This document shows, in pieces, positions 53,900 to 63,437 of a stretch of DNA of 64,000 bases (position 1 is the stretch's first letter; each line of letters opens with the position of its first letter). A program made the position numbers and the translations under genes. Under the pieces are notes generated by a model. It made no database searches, was not told the origin of the DNA, and saw only the letters and a list, made by a program, of their open reading frames with translations. The stretch comes from Symbiodinium natans (Eukaryota; Sar; Dinophyceae; Suessiales; Symbiodiniaceae): assembly GCA_905221605.1 (NCBI GenBank), contig CAJNDS010002158.1, positions 124,001 to 188,000 of the forward strand, written 5' to 3'.

Positions 53900-55400
53900 C
53901 GCCCAACCCTAAACCCCGAACCCTAGGGTCCCACAGTGCATTCCTTGGCGCGCGGCGGAGTCTTCGCCTTCGTTGGCAGAATTGGGCCGACCTGGCGACG
54001 TTTGACGAACTAACAAAGCGGTAAAAGTACGGTGTTGACTACGGCTGCATGGCCATCAAAGCTCCCCACCCTTCATGCACGGCTGCAGCAGAATATGCCA
54101 GATCCTATACAGGCTCGCCTCAAACCTGTCAGACGGCGCTCCCCCACCCATGAGCACAGCCCACAGCCTGAGGGTGGGCGTACCCGCACCACAACCTTGG
54201 CTGCGCACAGGTTTGTGCGGGGTTCGATGGGCTGAAGGGGTCCAAGGGAACCATTTGCTTCTGGGTTTGTCAGCCCACGGGGAGCCCTCCTCTCTTGAGA
54301 AGTCGAGGCCGCGCAGCGTACACCGCGCACTCATGTAGCTAAGTGATCCCACCTCAGCCACCCTAGTGAGGTTAAGGTTCGACCCCCAACCACCCTCATA
54401 ACGGGGGCTTCTTTTTCTCACCCAATCGTCTTGCAAACGATTGCAAACTCCACACCGAAACCATAAGTTCTAAAAAACCCGAAACTCTAACCCCTAAAAA
54501 CCCTAACCCAACCCGAAACCCAAACCTCGACGTGGGCTCTGGAAAGCCCTGGCAGGCACTTGAGGGGAGTCTGGGGAGGATTTAGGGTTTAGGGAGGCCC
54601 ATGTGCAGGGCCAGCAGCACTTTCGCCAGTTTGGCGTTGAAGGTGAAAATCTCTAAACCCGAAACTCCAAACCCGAAGACTCTTTTTGAAGGCCTATCCT
54701 CGCCAAACCGGACTCTAAATTGTAAACCGGGCTCTGCGCCATTTCTGCAGAAAAGTGCAGACGCTAGTATTCCCTCCTGAACTCCCTTGGATCCCCAAAA
54801 GCCCCTACATTCTTCAACCCTTTTTTCCCCTAGACCCTACTCTCATGTTTTGCATCCTGGCCTGTTAATATCCAGGCCTGGTGACGAATGCCGGGTAAGC
54901 ACACTGCGAAGCGATACTGTATGAGCAGCACTCGTGGCTATGAGTATGTCTTGGGAGAAGCTTTGAAACACGGAATCGCACATCCTCTGAAGATCATAGC
55001 AAGAAGATTCATATTCTCTCTGAACCCTAAACCCTAAACCCTAAAACCCTGAACCATAAACCCCGAAACCACGCAACCCGAAACCACGGAAAGACGGGGA
55101 GCGCGGATGGTGCCGCTGCGCTGCTGCCACTGTGTGAGCCTCAGTAGGTCTCAGTACGTTCGGCTTCAAAGGTCCGGGGGGTTCAGGGCTTCTGGGTTTA
55201 GAGTTCCCCTTCTGGCACGTTGATGTGCCCCGAAAGGACAGAGGTGGTGTTGCCTCTTCTTCTTTTTGATAGTGTTTTCGGTTGAGGGGGGGCTTCAGGA
55301 CAGAGACTTTGCGACTTTGATGCCAGTGATTTCGGGCTTGCCCCACCCCGATAAATACCGCATACCCTTAGTCTGGAACAACACCCATTTCCGTTTTAAA
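53900..55400. other. No supported gene
   Basis: Unique islands and short degenerate heptamers (54470-54530, 55022-55075). Open frames on both strands compete between 54.03 and 54.44 kb. Confidence 0.35.
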
Positions 55401-55414
55401 CGTTGTGGGCTTTC

Positions 55415-55540
55415 GGGTTCAATTAGAGAGACTGCCGCTACCGTCAACTTCCCACCCTTGCAGAGCCACGGTCTTTTCTCCGCCGGTGGATGCGCAGATC
55501 CGCCTCCAGGGCAACACGAAGACAGGTGGCGCGCGGCGCC
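55415..55540 (-). CDS. Candidate exon, unidentified
   Basis: Minus reading APPVFVLPWRRICASTGGEK then TVALQGWEVDGSGSL is coding-like and starts at the edge of the family E element. A second frame is also open. Same strand as the exon at 55800-55920. Confidence 0.33.
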
Positions 55541-55542
55541 GC

Positions 55543-55660
55543 CCCAGACCCCTGGGAGGATCAAAAAATAGAACCCCCAAATGGTACCCTGTACTACTAT
55601 TGCGTCATTCTTAGGAACCCTTAAGGGGATCCATTTTTTTGATCCTCCCAGGGGTCTGGG
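55543..55660 (+). mobile_element. Family E element, copy 2
   Basis: CCCAGACCCCTGGGAGGATC at left and its exact complement at right; the interior is inverted relative to 7911-8033. The hairpin arms are at least 20 bp perfect. Confidence 0.92.
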
Positions 55661-55799
55661 GCACTGGGGCCCTGCAGTGGTGAGCAGCCTGAACCACGCG
55701 ACCGTGGGGGAGAAGATGTCTGCAGGGCGAGGGGGTGGCTGCGAAAGGTGTCCCAGGCACGCCTCCTGAGAGATGTTCGCCGGCTTAGGGCGGTTTGGG

Positions 55800-55920
55800 A
55801 CTCTAGGGTCTTCACAGCAGCTCTCCAACCTCCCTCAGCTTGTACTCTGTCGAAATGGATCCAGCGGCATGTCATACCCCGGTAGGTAGCGGTGTGGTTG
55901 ACGTGTTCCAGGTCTTCCTG
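55800..55920 (-). CDS. Candidate exon, unidentified
   Basis: After acceptor TTTTTCAG the minus strand reads EDLEHVNHTATYRGMTCRWI then HFDRVQAEGGWRAAVKTLES, with good codon use. No family is recognised. Confidence 0.42.
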
Positions 55921-55939
55921 AAAAACCGGAAACACATAG

Positions 55940-58420
55940 AAACTGGTTCAAGCTTCTGTCAACTAACCCCACAGCCTACAATGTAGGCCCACAACCAAAG
56001 CCCAAAATATGCCAAATCTCCCCCCCCCCTCCCCTTCCCAAAAAAACCAAGAAAAAACAACCGCCCCAACAAACTTCCGCGAACTCACCAAGACACTGAT
56101 GAAAAAATAAAAGCCCCTTCGTGGTTGCCGCAGCCCCAGGCGCTCAACACCAAATCCAACGCAAGAACCCTCAAACATCTCCAAACTGAAGCTGCAAAAC
56201 TGCTACGGCTGCTGCAGGATTTAGAGTTTAGAGTTTCGGGATTACATCCCAGCCCCCTGTCCTCCTTCACGACCTCCCAGATGTGAGGGTGGCGGTCGCC
56301 CCTCTCACGTGCAGCTTCCAGCGAGTAAAGCTCAACCTCGCGGTTGCCCTGGGAATGGAGAAGTAAGGGTTTCAACAGACTTCGTCGCAATTTGAGAACA
56401 ACTCCAAAATGTTGCGCCGCTTAAACAGGGCATGAAACAATAGACAAGCACGAAAACGACCTCGCCCGACAAACACAACGCCCAAGCCTTACGACGTTGT
56501 TTCTGATTTGCATGTGCCAGAGTCTATGGATTATGGATTCGCATGGCTTAACCAAACTCCCGAATGTCCGTTCTCATCTTGCGCCCGTACGCAGGCCCTG
56601 TGATTCCGCTGCTTCATGAGACTTAGTTTGTGAGGTATGTTTTTTCACTCGCCCCGTCTTCTCCCGTTGAAGCCTGATTACAGCACTTCTGAACCCCCAA
56701 GCCCGAACCTAAAGACGCCAACTTTACGAAGATCCAAGCCGCTCGAGACTACAGGGCAGCAGGCCATGTGCCCATACATCTGCGTCCCCTGTTTCAGGGT
56801 TCAGGGGGCTTAAACTGAGATGAAGCAGCGTTCGAGCTAGGAGGTTGATGGAATGATTTGCAGATTTCAGCGCAGGTCGGACAAACCCGGCGAGGATTCG
56901 GCAACCCAGCACTACTTCACTTCAAACTATTCCAGGTCAGGGGAGGGGGGGGGGTTGAAATTTGTTGCCACCGTTTTCTTGGGGCCAGAATATCATCTAA
57001 TTAGAGCCAGCTATTAGCGCAAACTGCCAAGCAGGCGGGATCTGCAAAAATCGGCAGAGCGCGGAAACGTGCAGCCCCAAGCTGGGTTTAGGGCTGCCTT
57101 TGCGCCAAGCTACCTTTACAAAGGGCCACTATGCAAAAATCCCCCTTGCCAAGGCAACCCTACACCCTAAACCCAAGGGCTTTGCAGGTTGTTGGGTTTA
57201 GGGCAGCGCACGAAAGATCTGAACGACTACTTGGAGGTTCATTAGGCTTTTAAAGCTACAAGTAGGGCAACCATAGCTATGCCCTTACTTCAGGTACTCC
57301 GAACCCTAAGTAGAAGTACCCATGAACCTCCAAGTAGATGCTATACTGAACTTGGAACCCTAGCAAAAATTAGGATTTTGGCCGTTTCTTAGGGTTTAGG
57401 GTTTAGGGTTTAGGGTTTAGGGTTTAGGGTTTAGGGTTTAGGGTTTATGGAACTATATATATGTATGTCTCTAAAGGTAAGGAAGGCCATCCCAAAGCTT
57501 GCGTCCTCCACCGCTGGAGGCACGCCGCAGTCGAAGGGCGGGGAGGACACATTCGCCGCCTTGCTCTACCAAATCGACCCTAAACCCTAAACCCTAAACC
57601 CTAAACCCCCCAAAAAAGCAATTTAGAAAATCCTCCGTGTAAGGGCAATAGAGGGATTCTGTGCATTTTTTAGGGGGGTTCTGAAGCAAACATGTATGAG
57701 GCTAAGGATTTTTCAATGTTTTGGAGTTTACCGGAGGCTGTTCACGTCTAGGTCAGTGTAGAACCCTACACCTTGCGCATGAAGACCAGGTAAAAGCAGC
57801 GATGCAACGCGCGATGCCTCGCAGCCCCTCTTTCGGGAGAAGATGTTGCAGGCAAGCGGCATCCCACATCAAGCCAACCTCAGGGTTGGGGTTTAGGGTT
57901 TAGGGTTTAGGGCTTAGGGCTTGGGGCTTAGGGTTTAGGGTTTAGGAACATGGAACAGAGAAAAAAGTGCTGCATGAAGCTTCTGCATAGCGTTCCAGGC
58001 GCTGGGACTGAAACCCTTCTCATCCCAAACCCCAAACCCCCAAACCCACCTAAGCCTGCGAGAAAAAGCTTAACTTGCCGGGCGGCACTGGTGCTGCGCC
58101 CGGGCCAGAGGGTCTGGAGGAAACTCCAGATCCTCGGTTTCAAGCACTTGCCATTTGCAAGTCTGCTTAGGGGTTTCTTTGAGGCCTGCCTCGTTGCTGT
58201 GGTTCAGGGTTGTCTCTTCCAGGGTCCTCTGAGCACGCTCACGCGTACCCAAACACTTGGCCTGGAATGCAAGAGCTGGAGCCATAGCACTTGGAAGCAG
58301 TGCACCTCACTAAATCGCCCTGAACAACACCATCAAACCCCATGCACTGGCCTAACAGAAGAGGAAGACGAAGACAACAGCTTTCTCAGGAGCAAGGCAA
58401 CAAGCCACAACACCACAAAT
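55940..58420. other. No confident gene
   Basis: Unique sequence. TTTAGGG array at 57391-57447 and CCCTAAA at 57578-57607 bracket an island (57489-57575) whose plus strand reads AIPKLASSTAGGTPQSKGGE then DTFAALLYQID; its polarity is reversed and no donor is clear. Confidence 0.35.
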
Positions 58421-58505
58421 GGGGGCTTCCGAATTAGGGGCGGTACCTTATTGGGGTCCTTATCATAAAGGAACCCTTGGGGGTCACTATTTTCGTAACA
58501 CCCCC
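58421..58505 (+). mobile_element. Family A MITE-like element
   Basis: GGGGGCTTCCGAATTAGGGG at left, ATTTTCGTAACACCCCC at right, inner block GGTACCTTATTGGGGTCC as in other copies. Confidence 0.78.
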
Positions 58506-58617
58506 AAATGGGTGGTTGTCAAAACTATGGTCCCTTTTGGGGGTACCCCAAATATGAGGTGCCGTGTTAGAATAGGGATCCCAAAAAGGGACCCTAATAT
58601 TGACAGCCACCCAAAGA
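58505..58617 (+). mobile_element. Family I element with long inverted termini
   Basis: Left GGGTGGTTGTCAAAACTATG and right complement GGGTGGCTGTCAATATTAGG, each continuing into GGTCCCTTTT. Arms are about 40 bp with mismatches. It abuts the splice donor of the exon at 58622-58726. Confidence 0.82.
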
Positions 58618-58621
58618 TGAC

Positions 58622-58726
58622 GCGCCAAAGCGTCTCGCGCAACGTCTCCGAGAAGGCGTCCGGCGCAGAGCCGGCGAAGTCGAAGCGGAGCATCGGCCGT
58701 GCGGCGCGCATGGCCTCGCGCCGCCT
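58622..58726 (-). CDS. Candidate 35-codon exon, unidentified
   Basis: RRREAMRAARPMLRFDFAGS then APDAFSETLRETLWR. The exon is 105 nt, phase 0 to 0; acceptor CCAGCAG just after CCCTAAA heptamers, donor GGCGC then GTCATC at the family I element. Strongly GC3-biased. Confidence 0.5.
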
Positions 58727-58737
58727 CTGCTGGATGT

Positions 58738-58797
58738 TTAGGGTTTAGGGTTTAGGGTTTAGGGTTTAGGGCTTAGGGCTTAGGGCTTAGGGTTTAT
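58738..58797 (+). repeat. TTTAGGG array
   Basis: About eight units including GCTTAGG variants, starting 12 bp from the exon at 58622-58726. Confidence 0.95.
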
Positions 58798-58799
58798 AA

Positions 58800-61445
58800 G
58801 TTCTACCGTATGTTGTAGAATCTTGTGGTATATGATGGAATATGTTGGCGAAGCGATGTCCTCTGTAACCCCAAGACCCCCAAATCACCATGCGCGTCAA
58901 CCTAAACCCCAAACCCTAAACCCTCTACCGGAACTCCCGGAAATCCAACCCATCTGGCGTGGGTTCGACTCTTGTGGTGTGCGCGTATGACCGTATGAGC
59001 CGATTAATGCTTCTTGCGTGCGCTTTCTCTCTCTCTCTCTCTCTCGTTCGTTCTGTCACGCGCCTGCTCCCTTCCCCCCTCAGAGTCCCGGACAAAACCC
59101 ATGCGCGCGAAAACCGCAACTCAAACTCGGACCATGAACCCTAAACCCCCCCCCCCCCGGCTCAAACAACAAATTAAAGGGTCAAGAAGCTCAAAAAACT
59201 CAAAAAAAAAAAAAAAAACTAAGCCTGGTCCGGTCTGCTGGCGACAGCTGCAGGAGCCTCTCCATCAGCCGTCCGGCCTCGACCTTTCCAAGCTGCCGGC
59301 TCAGGGAGCTTAGGGTTTGGAAGTTTTTTTGGGTTTAGAGGCCTAGGGCTGAGGGCTGAGGCCTTAGGGCCTTAGGGCCTTAGGGCCATAGGGCCATAGG
59401 GCCTTAGGGCTTAAGGGGGGCAGAGGGTTTTACCTTCAGAGACGGGTGCATGTACCCCAGCAACCGATGACTTTAGGAAGCGTGTAAGGCGTTGTTCTTT
59501 CCGGTTCGGGGGTGCATAGGGCTGAACACTCCAAGCACGTACAGCGTATGTAAAGAAGCTGGGGCGACGATGCTTTGAGGCTTATAAGAAGCCAGCTTTT
59601 CCGGGCGATTGCGCATGCTGTCTTCGTGCGCGCCCTGAACCCTAAACCCTTTTCCAATGAACCCAGACTCAGAGCCTCAGCTCGGACCACCAAGCCGCGC
59701 ATTTGCACAGCTCAGCAGCGTACACCCTGAAGCCTAAACCCAACACCCTTTCACATCCAGGCTATCCAGGCGTACACCCTAATTTAGGGTTTAGGGTTTA
59801 GGGTTTAGGGTTTACGCCTTAAACCCCATCCCTTTGTGAGTCCAGGCTACGCTCCGAAAGTTCAACCCCCCGCCCCCCTTCTTCTTCATACCCCCCCCCC
59901 ACCCAAGCTAAGTGGAAGTTCTCGGATCCCGGTAGAGCCTCAGCTTGCGAGATCTCAACCACGAAGCTGCGGTAGTCGATGGAGTCCCAAAAGGGCACCT
60001 CTGCATTTCATTCCTAGAGCTCCTCTAGAGTCTGAATTCGGGACTTGGCGTTTGTTATTCTGTTATCAGTGTGAAGCTCCCAAAAGCCGTGAACTCTGAA
60101 GTGAAGCCTCGTCCACTCCGGCTCCCTGGGCCCCAAACAGGAAAGTCAGGTGTCTCTGAGGCCATGGCCATGCGCTCTGCCGGTGGACCCTGTGGTAACC
60201 ACCAGCTGACGCGACCTCCATCTCTCGTTGCTTCTTTCCAGGCTTCCTATAACAAGAAATAAAGCGTCTGTGCTTCCAAGCGGCAGGACCCGGTAGGTCT
60301 CCGCCCAAGATCACTCGAAACGAATGTGCTGGTACGCAAAACCCCCGAAACAAAGAGAGTTCGGTTTCCATGTCTCAATACGAAGCATCATGAACCCTGA
60401 ATCATCAGTATCATCAATCCTTCAGCCCAAGCCGTTACGCCTGTGAGCCCTTCCAGATCTGTCCCTGCACGGCCTGGGACATGCGAGGGGAATGCCACTA
60501 CCACCGGAATGCAGCCCGTCAGAACGGCGTCCTGAGTGGCTGGGAAGCATCACGCTTGGGAGGTGGGTGTGAGCATGCAGATGGACCGTAGGTCCTTCGT
60601 GGTCCTTTCATTCAGTCAGCTGACTTCTCTCCCTGTTCTACAGAGGCTGGCAGGGTGGCCTTTGCAATGCAGTACCACACATTCTACCCAGACCCCACTG
60701 TGTGGGCTCCAACTATAAGCTACGAACCCTTGGTGCGCAAAGGGGAGTCGTTAGAATGTCTTCCTGGCAAGCTTGGAGCACCGATGCGATCCTCCCCTCG
60801 ACTGCACCTTCTCTTCTGCCGGCTGTACGCCGTGTATCAACCAAAACCACAAAAACTCTCAGCCACACGCTTTTGCATTTGGACTCCCTCAGGTGTGAGC
60901 CCGCTTCTCTGGTTGGTAAGAATTCAAAGCTGGGTTTAGGGTTTACAGTAGGGCTTGGGGTTTAGGGGCTCTGGGCTCAGCCCTACTTTACTTTAGAGCG
61001 ACCCCTACATGGTTGGCCTTAAACCCTCTTTTTCCAGCACTTGGGGCCTCAAAGCCAGCTTGGAGCCTGCCTCAGGCACTGAGGCTCGGGCAAAAAGACG
61101 CTTCTGGTGCGGCACGTCGCCCTGCACGATTGGGCAAAACTCGGACCTCGTCAAGTTTTGCCGAACGTTGTTGCTGAGGGTTTAGGGTTTCGGCCCTGGA
61201 TGGGTTGAATTGGATTAAGGGTTCATGGTTTGGGGGTTGCTTTTTGTTGGTCAGGGGTTTAGGGAAAAGGATTTAGGGATCCCGTTCCTGTTCGTTTAGG
61301 GATCAGGCGAGTTTTTCTAGTTCACGGCCTGGTGTTGCAGGGGCCCTGGACACGGTAGGGTTTAGGGTTTAGGGTTTAGGGTTTAGGGTTTAGGGTATAG
61401 GGTATAGGGTTCAGGGTTTAGGGGTTCGGGTTTCGGGCCCCCCGC
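58800..61445. other. No confident gene
   Basis: (CT)n tract 59031-59046, poly-A 59202-59218, degenerate heptamers 59330-59420, TTTAGGG 59784-59815 and 61359-61420. A plus-strand stretch at 60650-60760 (FAMQYHTFYPDPTVWAP) is protein-like, but other frames compete. Confidence 0.35.
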
Positions 61446-61452
61446 GTGGGGC

Positions 61453-61547
61453 CTCATCATCTCCTCCAGGACCATCTGCGGGGAGGCAGCCGTGGTTTGC
61501 CAGATGTCGCGCGCCTCGTAGTTGCTACCGATGTCATGGACCACCAC
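61453..61547 (-). CDS. Candidate exon, unidentified
   Basis: VVVHDIGSNYEARDIWQTTA then ASPQMVLEEMMR. The exon is 95 nt; acceptor CTGAGAG, GC donor ATGAG then GCCCCA. Good codon use; heptamer polarity at left is atypical. Confidence 0.5.
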
Positions 61548-61587
61548 CTCTCAGCCGTGACTTCTCTTCTTCTCATCTAGGGCCCTG

Positions 61588-61682
61588 AAGAATTAGACTG
61601 GGGTTTTAGGGGTTATTATAGTATAAATTACAAAGGGACCATGAGGGAATGTTATGAGTAGTTATTCCGACCCCTACATTAC
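61588..61682 (+). mobile_element. Family C element
   Basis: AGACTGGGGTTTTAGGGGTT, AAATTACAAAGGGACCATGA, GGGAATGTTATGAG and TTATTCCGACCCCTACATTA in family order. It lies about 40 bp upstream of the acceptor of the exon at 61453-61547. Confidence 0.82.
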
Positions 61683-61689
61683 TTCCTTT

Positions 61690-62890
61690 TGAACCAGCTC
61701 CTGGCAAGTTGCCAGATTTACGAAGTTAGAGAGGTTGGGTGGCTTGGGAGGGGTGCTGCCAGCCCCGATGCTCGAGTCAGATGAGTGCCCGGAAGCCTCC
61801 CTTTTGCAAAGCTTCGCCAAATTAGGGTTTAGGGTTTCTATTAGGGTTTAGGGCCTAGGGTTTAGGGTTTAGGGTTTTAGGGTCTAGGGTTCAAACCTGG
61901 CCTTCTCCACGCCTGCCTTTTGGTACTGCAGCAGCTGGCCCACCACTCTCCTGCCTCACCCAGCATGACGCAGGCGCGCAACGTAACGCGGCGACTCACG
62001 GAAACCCAGTTCAACGATCCCAGATGGTCAATTCTCTAAAGCAACTAGTTAAGGTCATCTTTTCTGGCATGCATAAATCTTTATTTGTTTATTTACTTAT
62101 TCATTTATTTTTAAATGGAAGTATAAGAAGCCGTGTTAGGACGGGAAACCCAGAAGAGAGCGCATGACAAAAACAAGGCGAACAGGCACGCAAGAACATC
62201 CGCCAGGTTCTGGCTGAACGCTATCAAAAAGCGGAGTTTTCCTAGAAGACGATTGAGAAGCTTTTACCCTGAGGTTTTGAATGCCCCAAAAGGGCCCCAA
62301 TAAGGGGAACGATATAAGAGACAAATAACAAAGCACCAACCTACTCCTAAACCTTCTCATCTACGGCCGGGAGCCCCAAGAAGAGGTCATTGACAATTGT
62401 ACGCTATAACTATAAGCCCTGTGAACCCTATCAACCCCAAAAAGCCCTAAACAATTTGAGCCCTAAACCCTATAAACCCCTTTGAACCCGATAAACTCTA
62501 AACCTGAGGTCATTGAAGACCGAGGGTCGCCACGGCTTGTCATTCGAGCCAAACCAGTATGCAAACACCTCGGACGCCAGGCACTTGCATTCGTTTGGTT
62601 ATTTTGTTGTTGTTGTTGTTCTTGTTGTTGTTGCTCTTTATTATCCTGGTTCGGAGTTTAGGGTTTCGGGTTCAGGGCCGTTGCAGTTGAGGTTGCGGGT
62701 TGCTAGGATTCGGACCTTTGCGGGGAATGGGCTTGAAGGCCGGAGGGCTCAGGCGAAACCCTAACCCTAAACCCTAAACCTTCGAACTCTGCACACCCTG
62801 AGCGCAACTCAAGCGCGGCACATCCTCCTGAAGCCTTACGACGCGGCCCGTAGTAACCATAAACCCTAAACCCTAAACCCTTAAACCCTT
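61690..62890. other. No gene seen
   Basis: Heptamer stretches at 61825-61890 and 62860-62895, an AT-rich segment near 62080-62110 and a (GTT)n repeat at 62608-62634. Confidence 0.4.
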
Positions 62891-62894
62891 AAAC

Positions 62895-63014
62895 CCTCGA
62901 CTCGACAGGACAGGTCCCGGGCACATGTCGCGCTGGCTCGCGCCCTGCCGCCTCCTGCAGCTCGAGCTTCGCGCCGGGCTGCAGGTCGGGATCCAAGTTG
63001 GGGCTTGGCACAAC
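62895..63014 (-). CDS. Candidate 40-codon exon, unidentified
   Basis: VVPSPNLDPDLQPGAKLELQ then EAAGREPARHVPG and a few more residues. The exon is 120 nt, phase 0 to 0; acceptor CTCCCCAG, donor TCGAGG then GTTTAAGGG. CCCTAAA at left and TTTAGGG at right fit the exon rule. It may belong to the GT47 gene just upstream, but no motif proves it. Confidence 0.45.
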
Positions 63015-63021
63015 CTGGGGA

Positions 63022-63095
63022 GTTTAGGGTTTAGGGTTTAGGGTTTAGGGTTTAGGGTGGTTTAGGGAGTTTAGGGGGTTTGGGGTTTAGGGTTA
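63022..63095 (+). repeat. TTTAGGG array
   Basis: About nine units with GGTTTAGGGAG variants. Confidence 0.93.
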
Positions 63096-63176
63096 GGCTT
63101 GGTCACGCACGAAAGCAGGCTCTAATTCGCTACCAGGGTTCGCTTGAACTGCACTAAGTCACTAAAGTATACCTAC

Positions 63177-63355
63177 CTTAAAAGGCACATCCATGTGATT
63201 GAGCTGCGCCATGTCACAATGTGGCCTCCGCAGAAGGAGGCCCCGAGAGAGAGAAGAAGAGGCTGACCTTGAACTTCCACAGGCAGGTCCTTGATGTCCC
63301 CCGTGGCCAGAAAGAGATGGCGTGCACGCGTCCGCCACGAATAATGCCTTGGTTG
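63177..63355 (-). CDS. GT47 exostosin-like gene, downstream exon
   Basis: After acceptor AACTCAG the minus strand reads QPRHYSWRTRARHLFLATGD then IKDLPVEVQGQPLLLSLGAS and FCGGHIV. R-H-L-F-L-A-(T/S) with a following Q-P-L-L segment is typical of GT47/exostosin domains. A strong donor TTTAAG then GTAGGT lies at 63177. A shorter form splicing at GTTCAAG then GTCAGC would give a frame ending MDVPFK, so internal structure is open. The phase with the exon at 63438 was not resolved. Confidence 0.6.
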
Positions 63356-63437
63356 CTGAGTTCACAAGCCCCAAAGAGTGCACGCTTTCAGTTCTATAGG
63401 GCATTTTAGTACCCCAAAAAGTGTAAAGTGTACCCTT

